A DNA stretch of 13,875 nucleotides from an uncultured Pseudomonadota bacterium (GTDB lineage Bacteria > Myxococcota_A > Polyangia > HGW-17): contig CALKWH010000302.1 in NCBI GenBank assembly GCA_938004375.1, positions 1-13,875 of the forward strand. The letters run 5' to 3'. Positions 1-7,275 of this stretch are shown here, one piece after another. The position numbers and the translations under genes are program-made. Each line of letters opens with the position of its first letter. The stretch's first letter is position 1. The notes under the pieces are model-generated. The model was not told the DNA's origin and ran no database searches. It was given only the letters and a program-made list of their open reading frames with translations.

Positions 1-2130
1 CCACCAGCGGGCAGTTGTCCGCCCCGTCCAGGTCGCCGTCGTTGTCGTCGTCCGGGTCGCAGGCGTTCCCCAGCGAATCGCCGTCCGTGTTCAACTGATC
101 GGTGTTCGCCAGCAGCGGGCAGTTGTCCGCCCCGTCCAGGATCGTGTCGTTGTCGTCGTCCGGATCGCAGGCGTCGCCCTGCCCATCGACATCCGTGTCC
201 AACTGATCGGCGTTGGCCACCAGCGGGCAGTTGTCCGCCCCGTCCAGGTCGCCGTCGTTGTCGTCGTCCGGATCGCACACGTTCCCCAGCCCGTCGCCGT
301 CCGTGTTCAACTGGTCGGTGTTCGCCAGCAGCGGGCAGTTGTCCGCCCCGTCGAGGATCGTGTCGTTGTCGTCGTCCGGGTCGCACACGTCGCCCAGCCC
401 GTCTCCGTCCGTGTCCAACTGGTCGGGGTTGGCCACCAGCGGACAGTTGTCCGCCCCGTCCAGGTCACCGTCGTTGTCGTCATCCGGGTCGCACGCGTCG
501 CCCAGCGCATCGCCGTCCGTGTTCAATTGATCGGGGTTGGCCAAGAGCGGGCAGTTGTCCGCCCCGTCCAGGTCACCGTCGTTGTCGTCATCCGGGTCGC
601 ACACGTTCCCCAGCCCGTCGCCGTCGGTGTTCAACTGGTCGGTGTTCGCCAGCAGCGGGCAGTTGTCCGCCCCGTCCAGGATCGTGTCGTTGTCGTCATC
701 CGGGTCGCAGACGTCACCCTGCGCGTCGCCGTCCGCGTTCGCCTGATCGAGGTTCACGTCCGAGGGGCAGTTGTCCACGCAGTCGGCGATGGAGTCCGTG
801 TCCGTGTCCGTGTCCGGGGTACCGCAGCCGCACTGGCCGGGGGCTAGCTTCAGCGGATCCTCGTCGCAGGTCTCGCAGGCGTCGCCGGCGCTGTCGCCAT
901 CGAAGTTGGCCTGATCCGCGTTGGCCACCGACGGGCAGTTGTCGCACGCGTCGCCATCGCCGTCGCCGTCGCCGTCGGCCTGGTCCGCGTTGGCCAAGGT
1001 CGGGCAGTTGTCGCACACGTCACCGTCGCCGTCGAGATCGCCGTCGACCTGGTCCGCGTTGGCCACCGATGGGCAGTTGTCGCACGCGTCGCCATCGCCG
1101 TCGCCGTCGCCGTCGAGCTGGTTCAGGTTGGCCACCGTCGGACAGTTGTCACACACGTTCCCCACGCCGTCGAGATCGCCGTCGGCCTGGTCCGCGTTGG
1201 CCATCGACGGGCAGTTGTCGCACGCGTCGCCATCGCCGTCGAGATCGCCGTCGAGCTGGTTCAGGTTGGCCACCGTCGGGCAGTTGTCGCATACGTTGCC
1301 CACCCCGTCGCTGTCGCCGTCGGCCTGGTCCGGGTTGTCGACCAGATCGCAGTTGTCGCACGCGTCGCCGAACGCGTCCGCGTCGGAGTTCTCCTGGCCG
1401 GGGTTGGCGATCAGGGCGCAGTTGTCGCACGCGTCGCCGAACGCGTCCGCGTCGGAGTTGGCCTGCCCCGGGTTGTTCACCGTCGCGCAGTTGTCGCACG
1501 CGTCACCCACCAGGTCGCTGTCGGTGTCGGTCTGCAGCGGGTTGGCCACCAGCGGACAGTTGTCCACGCCATCGAGGACCGTGTCGCCGTCGTCATCGGG
1601 GTCGCACGCGTCGCCGAGCAGGTCGCCGTCGAGGTCGGCCTGATCCAGGTTCGCCGCGTCGGGGCAGTTGTCCACCCCGTTTAAAATCGTGTCGCCGTCG
1701 CGGTCAAGGTCGCACACGTCACCGAGGCCATCGAGGTCCAGATCCGCCTGGTCCGGGTTCGCCACGTCGGGGCAGTTGTCCACCCCGTTCAGGATGGTGT
1801 CCCCGTCGCGGTCCGTGTCGCACACGTCGCCGGTGCCGTCCAGATCCAGGTCGGCCTGATCCTCGTTGGTCAGGCCCGGGCAGTTGTCGCACACGTCGCC
1901 TAAGGAGTCGGCGTCGGCGTTGGCCTGGTCCGCGTTGGTGTCATCGGGGCAGTTGTCCGTGAGGTCGGAGACCCCGTCGCCGTCCCGGTCGGTGTCGCAC
2001 ACGTCGCCCACGCCATCGGCGTCGCCGTCGGCCTGGTCCGCGTTCGCGTCCGCCGGGCAGTTGTCGCACACGTCGCCCACGCCGTCCAAGTCAACGTCTT
2101 CCTGCCCCGGGTTGGCGTCGTTGGGGCAGT
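1..2130 (-). repeat. TSP3 calcium-binding repeat array, 24 units of 69 or 108 bp
   Basis: The conserved DNCP codons recur at plus-strand positions 9, 117, 225, 333, 441, 549, 657, 765, then 933 to 1554 in ten 69-bp-spaced copies, then 1662, 1770, 1878, 1947, 2055 and 2124. Spacing is 108 bp (36 residues) or 69 bp (23 residues); the difference of 39 bp is a 13-residue DPDDDND-type module. The single exception is the 168-bp step from 765 to 933. All steps are multiples of three, so unit gain or loss keeps the reading frame. Thrombospondins also use 23- and 36-residue type 3 units. The 108-bp block at 1-770 alternates two subtypes, D-T-I-L-D-G and D-G-D-L-D-G, which gives a partial 216-bp super-period. 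Confidence 0.95.
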
Positions 2131-3526
2131 TGTCACCGGTGGTCACCCAGTCTTCATCGAGGTCGAGGGTAACGACGAAGGGGGTGTGCGTCGCGCTGGT
2201 CTGAAAATCTCCGGGAACGTCGTTTCGGTCCCGGTTTGCGATAATGCGCTGGCGAGTACTGCCCGTCGCGGTGACCACTCCAACGGTCATCCCCGGCCAA
2301 GATTCAGTTCCCCAGTTCACTACATCAATCACCGTATCGTGCGGATCGAGAATAAGAACACCGTCATTATTTCCGAGATCCCACGAATTTGAGGTTACCC
2401 AATTGGAATACCCAAGCGTCAGCGGTACAGTTCTTCCGTTTTGAACATTACAATAGGTCGCGTCAACTCCATAATTACTAAAGAAATTCCCTGCATTGAC
2501 GGCCCAAATATAGATGGCACTCGGATTGATGGTGCCAGACTGAAAATATCTCATTGACTCGCCAGAACCACTTACAATTGTTTCTTCATCACCGATTTTG
2601 TAATTTGTCAGTTCAATCTGAACCGGGCTAATATTAGTAAATTCAACCCATTCATCGCTTGATGACCCACTAGAGGGATGACTCATCACCTCGCTAATCA
2701 AAATCGGGCTGTAGACCTCGCCGGTGGTCGTCTTGAAGAACACCTGGAAGTGGTAGTTCACCACGGCGTCGCTGACCTCGGCCCAGGTGTTGCGCGTGTC
2801 GGCGGGGTTGGGATCGCCATAGGTGGTCACGGCGTCCAGCGCGTCGGAGGAACCGGTGACGTCCTTGGTGTCGTCGTTCGTCTCGGAGCGGAAGGCGGCC
2901 ACCGTGAACTTGAGACCGTAGGTGGGAGGACCGGAGAGGCCCAGCGCGGTCCAGGGAACCCGGATCTCGATCAGGTCGTTGGCGTCGCTGATGATGGCGT
3001 TGCCCGCAGGGGTGGCCACAAAGTCGTGGGTCCAGACGTTGGGGGCGGCCTCGCCCGACGAGGCCGAGCCGAAGCGGGTCTGGATCAGGTAGTCCCAGGC
3101 GGCCGCCGCGTCCACCTGGGTGTCCGAGTTGCCGCCCAGCCAGGTCTGGCCGCCGGCGCCGGTGGTGCGCACGGCGATCTGCAACTGGGTGACGCCGTCG
3201 CCGAAGGTCTGGGTGATGTCGGTGAACTTCGCCAGAAAGTAGACGTTGGTGGCGTCGCCGGTCACCCGAAACTGGGTTAAATCGACCCGGGGATCGGGGG
3301 ATGCCAGGTCGGTGCGCTCGTCCGTCGCCCGATCCTTCCACACGTACTGCCCCTGGTGCGAGGTGTTGCGGACCAGGTGCCCCAGGTTGTCGAACGTGGT
3401 GGTGAGTGCCCAATCCCACTCCGTCGAGGTGCCGTCCACCGTCACCGGGTGGGCCGACGCGAAAGACGGCGAGAGGCCCAGCACGAACGCGAACAGGGCA
3501 AGGACCAGCTTGATTTGCTTTTTCAT
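1..3526 (-). CDS. Secreted TSP3-repeat protein with lamin-tail-like domain, partial (3' end beyond window)
   Basis: I translated from ATG at 3526 through residue 480, and followed the 3-base register of the repeat motifs to base 1, finding no stop. At least 1175 codons are present; the C-terminus is missing. AGGAGG at 3535-3540 lies 8 bases upstream of the start. Residues 1-26 form a signal peptide (MKKQ, hydrophobic core, ASA-H). Residues 27-270 contain VDGTSTEWDW and a beta-rich pattern resembling the DOMON/CBM9-type sandwiches often found after signal peptides (tentative). Residues about 274-450 resemble a lamin-tail domain: LISEVM...DEWVEFTN, ELTNYKIGDEE, later VIDVVNWG. From residue 464 onward there are 24 DNCP-type thrombospondin type 3 units rich in DxDxDG loops and paired cysteines, which bind Ca2+ in known family members. 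No cell-wall or membrane anchor is visible, but the missing end could hold a sorting domain. Likely role: calcium-dependent surface or matrix protein (inference). Confidence 0.93.
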   Translation of the reverse strand, partial: MKKQIKLVLALFAFVLGLSPSFASAHPVTVDGTSTEWDWALTTTFDNLGHLVRNTSHQGQYVWKDRATDERTDLASPDPRVDLTQFRVTGDATNVYFLAKFTDITQTFGDGVTQLQIAVRTTGAGGQTWLGGNSDTQVDAAAAWDYLIQTRFGSASSGEAAPNVWTHDFVATPAGNAIISDANDLIEIRVPWTALGLSGPPTYGLKFTVAAFRSETNDDTKDVTGSSDALDAVTTYGDPNPADTRNTWAEVSDAVVNYHFQVFFKTTTGEVYSPILISEVMSHPSSGSSSDEWVEFTNISPVQIELTNYKIGDEETIVSGSGESMRYFQSGTINPSAIYIWAVNAGNFFSNYGVDATYCNVQNGRTVPLTLGYSNWVTSNSWDLGNNDGVLILDPHDTVIDVVNWGTESWPGMTVGVVTATGSTRQRIIANRDRNDVPGDFQTSATHTPFVVTLDLDEDWVTTGDNCPNDANPGQEDVDLDGVGDVCDNCPADANADQADGDADGVGDVCDTDRDGDGVSDLTDNCPDDTNADQANADADSLGDVCDNCPGLTNEDQADLDLDGTGDVCDTDRDGDTILNGVDNCPDVANPDQADLDLDGLGDVCDLDRDGDTILNGVDNCPDAANLDQADLDGDLLGDACDPDDDGDTVLDGVDNCPLVANPLQTDTDSDLVGDACDNCATVNNPGQANSDADAFGDACDNCALIANPGQENSDADAFGDACDNCDLVDNPDQADGDSDGVGNVCDNCPTVANLNQLDGDLDGDGDACDNCPSMANADQADGDLDGVGNVCDNCPTVANLNQLDGDGDGDGDACDNCPSVANADQVDGDLDGDGDVCDNCPTLANADQADGDGDGDGDACDNCPSVANADQANFDGDSAGDACETCDEDPLKLAPGQCGCGTPDTDTDTDSIADCVDNCPSDVNLDQANADGDAQGDVCDPDDDNDTILDGADNCPLLANTDQLNTDGDGLGNVCDPDDDNDGDLDGADNCPLLANPDQLNTDGDALGDACDPDDDNDGDLDGADNCPLVANPDQLDTDGDGLGDVCDPDDDNDTILDGADNCPLLANTDQLNTDGDGLGNVCDPDDDNDGDLDGADNCPLVANADQLDTDVDGQGDACDPDDDNDTILDGADNCPLLANTDQLNTDGDSLGNACDPDDDNDGDLDGADNCPLV
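775..932 (-). other. CGCG-type cysteine insert within the TSP3 array
   Basis: Residues about 866-918 of the large protein break the regular array. They read CETCDEDPLKLAPGQCGCG followed by PDTDTDTDSIADC. The pattern C-x2-C...DPxKxxPGxCGCGxxDxDxD recurs in large secreted proteins of myxobacteria and planctomycetes, as I recall the family. Here it separates the ten short 69-bp units (933-1554) from the long 108-bp units (9-765), so it marks the border between two differently amplified sub-arrays. Confidence 0.75.
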
Positions 3527-3600
3527 GACGACTTCCTCCTGAAAACGTACCCGCAACAGAGTAGCAGGAGTGGCCGATTTTTCAATCGATTATTTATATG
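3527..3600 (-). promoter_or_regulatory. Candidate promoter and ribosome binding site of the TSP3 gene
   Basis: On the minus strand an AT-rich stretch upstream of 3526 contains TTGAAA, a 16-base spacer and TACTCT as a possible sigma70-type -35/-10 pair. It is followed by a strong AGGAGG ribosome binding site (3535-3540). The -10 match is moderate. The AT-rich patch stands out from its GC-rich surroundings, which supports a promoter, but no regulator site can be assigned. Confidence 0.4.
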
Positions 3601-3679
3601 GGAGCCCGACCCCGCCAACGGCGCCGTCCCCCTCGCAGGCACGGGTGACCGCCCGCAACGCGGGCGTACAGACCAGCGA

Positions 3680-3715
3680 AGGTATGGATGCACCCCACCG
3701 GGGTGCGACATACCT
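3680..3715. terminator. Two-tier hairpin downstream of the VWA gene, possible terminator
   Basis: AGGTATG (3680-3686) pairs with CATACCT (3709-3715), and inside it GCACCCC (3690-3696) pairs with GGGGTGC (3700-3706) around a 3-base loop. The hairpin lies 33 bases after the stop of the minus-strand VWA gene. No T-run follows on either strand, so classical intrinsic termination is not shown; it could be a 3'-end stabilising structure. A smaller GCCCGC/GCGGGC hairpin lies at 3651-3665. Confidence 0.4.
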
Positions 3716-3747
3716 GGGGGAGAGGAAAGAATCTTTGGGACGAAAAC

Positions 3748-5928
3748 CTAGTCGACCGGGGCGACGCCCGTGACCCACCGCCGGTAGGAGACGAACACCT
3801 CGGCGATGACGCCGGGGGTGAAGCTTTGGCCGTAGAAGACGATGGAGTTGGTCGAGGCATGGTAGTCGAAGCCGTTGACGCGGGAGCGCCACAGGGGGCC
3901 GTTGTCCAGGCTGGCGGCGATGCTCACCGAGATGGGGAAGTGCATCAGGGTGAGCGGCGAGGCCTCGGCCACGATGCTGTCGAGGATGAGATCCATGGTC
4001 ATGCCAAGGTCGGCGGCGCAGACCGAGCCGATGAGCCCACCGGTGGCCATGGCCAGCTCGTAGTAGCCGGTGCCGGGCTCGGCCGCGGTGCCGCCGCCGG
4101 TGCCCAGGCAGGACTCGGGGTAGCCGATGATGGCGTGGGCCACGCCGCCGGGACCCTCGCCGGCCTGGCGCTGCAGCAGGGCGTCGCGCAGGACGCGGTA
4201 GGAGTTCGAGGGCGTCCCCTCGAGGCAGGACACCACCCCGGGGTCGTTGTAGGGGCCGGTGCAGTCACGCTCCTCGGCCTCCTCGTCGTTCTCGTCGGTC
4301 ATGAAGATGAAAACCAGCAGCGCGTCGCTGCGGATGTCCTTGTACTGGTCGCCGGTCTGGATGTGATTCTCCAGGGCCTGACGGGCCTGGTTCAGGCCGT
4401 TCTCGGTGGAGCCGTCCTCGACCAGGGCGCCGTGGGGGGCATAGGCGCAGGCGGCGAACGCGGCCTCGGCACCGGGGAGCAGGAAACGGTCGCCGCTGGC
4501 GTCGGCGCCGGTGCAGAAGGTGCCCTCGTTGTCGATGTTCATGTCCACGACGCCCATGCGGAAATCCAGCCCGGCGGCGGCCGCGTGCTGGAAGAAATAC
4601 ACGGCGTTGTCGCGCACGGAGTTGCGCTCCTCGCCCATGGAGCCGCTCTCGTCGATGACCCAGACGATGTCCGCCTTGAGGGTGGGCGAGAAATAGTAGC
4701 CCTCGCACTCGTCCTCGAACGCGGCGGTGAACTCGGCGAGGCCGCTGCCGTTGGACAGGTCGTCGACCAGGAAGCCCGTCTGACGTGCGTTGTCGACGTA
4801 GTGGTCCCACAGGGCGACGCCCCCCTGGAAGAACAGGAAGTCGCGGGGGTCCGCCGGCGTGGGGTGACGGCGCAGGACCAGCAGGCGCAGAAGGAAGCGG
4901 GTGCCGGACGCGCCCAGGGGGGCGCCCGGATCGCTCACATCGGTCTCGGCGACGTTCAGCAGGGCGGCGATCACGCCCTTTCGGGCCTCGCGCACGTCCA
5001 AGGGGGCCGCAGCGACCAGTTCCACGGCGATGTCGATGACCACCGGGAACTCGTCGTGGCTGAACTTGCGCACGCCCGAGGAGCGCACGACCGAGCCGGC
5101 GCCGAAGCGGGTGGTCAGACGCCCGAGCAGGGTGTTCACCTCGGCCTCGAGCTCGGCCGTCGAGGGCGTGTGGGCCGAGAAGCCCGAAACCATCGCGACG
5201 TCCCAGGGCATGTCGACGAGCTTGGCGCCGGAGTCCGGGGCGTTGGTGATCGCCGCCTCGAGGACGGTGGCCTGCTCCTCGGTGGCGATCTTGTAGAACC
5301 CCGAGGCGCTCGCCGAGAACTGCACGGGCTTGCGCCCGAAGAGGCTGCCCTCTTCCAGGGGCAGGCAGATGCGGGAGCCCTCCTGGCCGTCGGGGACGCC
5401 GTCGCCGTCGGTGTCGGGCCGGGTCCGGCTGGTCTCGCCCATGGAGCACTCGATGTTGAAGCTCAGGACGCACTGCCCGTCGACGCACGTCTGGGAGGCG
5501 TGGCACTCGTTGCCCAGCGGGCAGGTGGTGCCGCACTGGCCGACGCGCCCGTCGCCGTTTCGGTCCTCATCTCCGTCGAGCATGCCGTCGTTGTCGCTGT
5601 CGACGTCGCGGTAGTCGGGCGTGCCGTCGAAGTCGGAGTCGTTGGGAAACGCCGGGCTGGGTCCGGCCTCGACGACGTCGCCGATGCCGTCGTTGTCGCT
5701 GTCGGGGTCGGCGAAGTCGGGGATGCCGTCGTTGTCGCTGTCGAGGGCGGGATCGGAGCAACCCTCGACCCGGTTTGGGATTCCGTCCGAGTCGGCATCG
5801 CCGTCCGGGTCCGTGCAGGTCGGGATGTTGTTCGTATTGTTGGTGGTCTTCTTCTCCTCGGGGGAGCACCCCATGAGGAGGATCCAGCCGATTCCCAGCA
5901 CGCTACTCAGGATGTGTTTGGTTTGCAT
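3748..5928 (-). CDS. VWA-domain lipoprotein with acidic calcium-binding repeats
   Basis: 726 aa. The signal peptide begins MQTKHILSSVLGIGWILLMGC, with lipobox L-M-G-C and the lipidated cysteine at residue 21. I chose ATG 5928 over the upstream in-frame ATG 5958: GGGAG lies 7-8 bases upstream, and the candidate promoter would start transcription near 5953. Residues 38-133 hold DxDxDGxxD repeats (SDNDGIPD, SDNDGIGD, SDNDGMLDGDED) like TSP3/EF-hand loops. A short Cys cluster follows (CGTTCPLGNEC, CVDGQC) and then another DTDGDGVPD loop. Residues 420-650 form a von Willebrand A domain: DIVWVIDESGSMGEE carries the MIDAS DxSGS motif at 426-430, and FIFMTDENDEE fits the later MIDAS aspartate strand. 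The C-terminal 70 residues are beta-rich. Likely an outer-membrane surface lipoprotein mediating metal-dependent adhesion or complex assembly; no ligand is known. The next gene downstream, the TSP3 protein, is also Ca2+-loop rich. Confidence 0.95.
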   Translation of the reverse strand: MQTKHILSSVLGIGWILLMGCSPEEKKTTNNTNNIPTCTDPDGDADSDGIPNRVEGCSDPALDSDNDGIPDFADPDSDNDGIGDVVEAGPSPAFPNDSDFDGTPDYRDVDSDNDGMLDGDEDRNGDGRVGQCGTTCPLGNECHASQTCVDGQCVLSFNIECSMGETSRTRPDTDGDGVPDGQEGSRICLPLEEGSLFGRKPVQFSASASGFYKIATEEQATVLEAAITNAPDSGAKLVDMPWDVAMVSGFSAHTPSTAELEAEVNTLLGRLTTRFGAGSVVRSSGVRKFSHDEFPVVIDIAVELVAAAPLDVREARKGVIAALLNVAETDVSDPGAPLGASGTRFLLRLLVLRRHPTPADPRDFLFFQGGVALWDHYVDNARQTGFLVDDLSNGSGLAEFTAAFEDECEGYYFSPTLKADIVWVIDESGSMGEERNSVRDNAVYFFQHAAAAGLDFRMGVVDMNIDNEGTFCTGADASGDRFLLPGAEAAFAACAYAPHGALVEDGSTENGLNQARQALENHIQTGDQYKDIRSDALLVFIFMTDENDEEAEERDCTGPYNDPGVVSCLEGTPSNSYRVLRDALLQRQAGEGPGGVAHAIIGYPESCLGTGGGTAAEPGTGYYELAMATGGLIGSVCAADLGMTMDLILDSIVAEASPLTLMHFPISVSIAASLDNGPLWRSRVNGFDYHASTNSIVFYGQSFTPGVIAEVFVSYRRWVTGVAPVD

Positions 5929-5959
5929 GTCCCGTCTCCCGCGCCATGGCGCCGTCAAA

Positions 5960-5988
5960 ACTATCCCCTACCTGGGCGACCTTTGCAA
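5960..5988 (-). promoter_or_regulatory. Candidate sigma70-type promoter of the VWA lipoprotein gene
   Basis: On the minus strand TTGCAA (5983-5988) and GATAGT (5960-5965) are separated by exactly 17 bases. The predicted start of transcription near 5953 leaves a leader of about 25 bases carrying the GGGAG ribosome binding site, and it excludes the ATG at 5958. Confidence 0.55.
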
Positions 5989-6049
5989 GCCTTCAGGCGC
6001 CGGGAACCGCAAAACCCCGCGAAAAGGCGCCGCCTTCCCGGAAATCAGC

Positions 6050-6078
6050 TTGACGCAGCGCGCGAAACCGAACAGACT
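6050..6078 (+). promoter_or_regulatory. Candidate promoter of the small Cys/His protein gene
   Basis: TTGACG (6050-6055) is a near-consensus -35 box. After 17 bases comes CAGACT, a weak -10 match. It lies 22 bases before the GTG start and is divergent from the VWA promoter in the same 171-base gap. Confidence 0.35.
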
Positions 6079-6099
6079 GCTCCCCGAGAGGGCGGCGAC

Positions 6100-6450
6100 G
6101 TGAGCTCAGGCAACCCGAAAATCACCGATAGCGAGACGGCGTTCTTCCGGAGCCTGGCGACCACCTACTTCGCCGACGCCGACACCCTCGTCGAGTGCTC
6201 CATCTGCAAGGAGGCCGTGCCCCTGTGGGAGGGCCTCTTCGTGATGTACCGCTTCGTCGGCGAGATCGCCCACTTCGCCTGCCCCTACGAGGCCTTCCGG
6301 GCCAGCTCCTGCGCCAACGGCTTCAACCCGCATTTCGACTACGACCGGTTCTGCGCCGAGCTCGAGGATCGCATCGGCTCGGTGCAACTGGTCGAAGCGC
6401 AGGCGGTCGGGGGTGTCCTGGAGGCCCACGGTTTTCATGGCGAAGAATAG
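6100..6450 (+). CDS. Small Cys/His-containing protein, possible zinc-binding, function unknown
   Basis: 116 aa from a GTG start, with GAGAGGG about 7 bases upstream; the codons show the strong G/C third-position preference of its neighbours. The protein has C-S-I-C near residue 34 and H-F-A-C about 25 residues later, a spacing compatible with a CxxC...HxxC zinc knuckle; further cysteines follow (ASSC, FC). There is no signal peptide or membrane segment, so it is probably cytoplasmic. I do not recognise the family. The same frame is open far upstream, antisense to the VWA gene, so automated callers may fuse this gene into a spurious 920-residue product. Only the part after 6100 has plausible composition. 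It sits between the divergent VWA gene and tRNA-Pro. Confidence 0.75.
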   Translation: MSSGNPKITDSETAFFRSLATTYFADADTLVECSICKEAVPLWEGLFVMYRFVGEIAHFACPYEAFRASSCANGFNPHFDYDRFCAELEDRIGSVQLVEAQAVGGVLEAHGFHGEE

Positions 6451-6472
6451 TCGTTCACCATGCAATTTCAGC

Positions 6473-6501
6473 TTGAATTCCGATGCCGACCGATCTACTT
6501 T
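6473..6501 (+). promoter_or_regulatory. Candidate tRNA-Pro promoter
   Basis: TTGAAT (6473-6478) and TACTTT (6496-6501) are separated by 17 bases. A start of transcription near 6508 would lie only a few bases before the mature tRNA 5' end at 6512, as is usual for bacterial tRNA genes. The promoter may also serve the response regulator, because no terminator is seen between the tRNA and that gene. Confidence 0.5.
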
Positions 6502-6511
6502 GGGTCAGCTT

Positions 6512-6588
<77 letters not shown>

Positions 6589-6660
6589 CATGCAGAAGAG
6601 CAAACAAGAGACCGCCAATCGACCCAATCTGTGTCCGTTCCCGGCGCGAGGGGGCTTGCG

Positions 6661-7248
6661 ATGAACATTCTGATTGTCGACGACGAACGGGACATCTGCG
6701 ACTTCCTCTCGGACTTCCTGCGCCAGGAGGGCCACGAGGTCAACACCCTGTGCGACCCCACCAAGGCCCTGGACGACATCAAGCACAACGCCTATCACCT
6801 GATCATCCTCGACATCATGATGCCCAAGTTGTCAGGCATGGACCTGCTGGGCCAGATCCGCGCCTTCGACGAGGACGTGTCCATCGTCATCCTCACGGGA
6901 TATCCTTCCGTCGAGACCGCCGCCGATTCCATCGGCTATGGCGTGAGCGCCTATCTCAAGAAGCCGTTCTCCATCGATGATCTGCGCGCCATCCTGTTCA
7001 AGATCGCCCAGAAGAAGGGCCTCCTCCTCGAGAAGGAGGGCGAGCTCCACCGCATCATCGGCGACAACATCCGCCGGATGCGCAAGTCCAAGGGCCTGAC
7101 TCTCAAGCAGCTCGCGCGGCGCACCCAACTCTCCATCAGTTTGCTCTCCCAGATCGAGCGCGGCGAGAGCTCCCCCTCGATCTCCTCGCTCTACAAGATC
7201 GCCATCGCCCTCTCGATGAAGATGTCCCAGTTGTTCGGGGATTTCTGA
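6661..7248 (+). CDS. Response regulator with receiver domain and C-terminal XRE helix-turn-helix
   Basis: 195 aa from ATG 6661, which begins the receiver core exactly (MNILIVDDE) with GAGGGGG upstream; an earlier in-frame ATG at 6631 adds only unlikely residues. Receiver residues 1-120 carry the acidic pocket D7/D8, phosphoacceptor D51 (LDIMMP), T79 (ILTG), Y98 and K101 (KKPF). A helical linker (about 105-130) leads to a Cro/C1-type helix-turn-helix at 132-195: [19 protein letters not shown], then [16 protein letters not shown], the usual XRE turn and recognition helix. The expected role is a phosphorylation-controlled DNA-binding regulator. No histidine kinase is in the window, so it is an orphan here. 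REC-XRE is a less common output than OmpR, NarL or Fis types. Its targets are unknown. Confidence 0.95.
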   Translation: MNILIVDDERDICDFLSDFLRQEGHEVNTLCDPTKALDDIKHNAYHLIILDIMMPKLSGMDLLGQIRAFDEDVSIVILTGYPSVETAADSIGYGVSAYLKKPFSIDDLRAILFKIAQKKGLLLEKEGELHRIIGDNIRRMRKSKGLTLKQLARRTQLSISLLSQIERGESSPSISSLYKIAIALSMKMSQLFGDF

Positions 7249-7275
7249 GTTTTCCGCGGGATCACGAAAGAGAAA

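Noticed and set aside
1..2130. CRISPR-like regular repeats
   Set aside because: The period is 69 or 108 bp with no unique spacers, everything is in one coding frame, and the translation is TSP3 repeats.
213..2204. Several plus-strand Ser/Pro-rich small frames
   Set aside because: They are translations of the complementary strand of the TSP3 array; their apparent repeats mirror the DNCP units.
5929..5958. ATG 5958 as start of the VWA lipoprotein
   Set aside because: It would put ten charged residues before the signal peptide, and the best promoter would start transcription downstream of it.
3688..6450. A 920-residue plus-strand open frame
   Set aside because: Up to about 6099 it is antisense to the VWA gene, whose signal peptide, MIDAS motif and calcium repeats are unmistakable. 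Its residues are Gly/Ala/Val/Arg-rich shadow sequence. Only the last 116 codons (from GTG 6100) look real.
7249..7275. Bidirectional terminator between the convergent regulator and lipoprotein genes
   Set aside because: The 27-base gap shows no convincing stem-loop or T-run.
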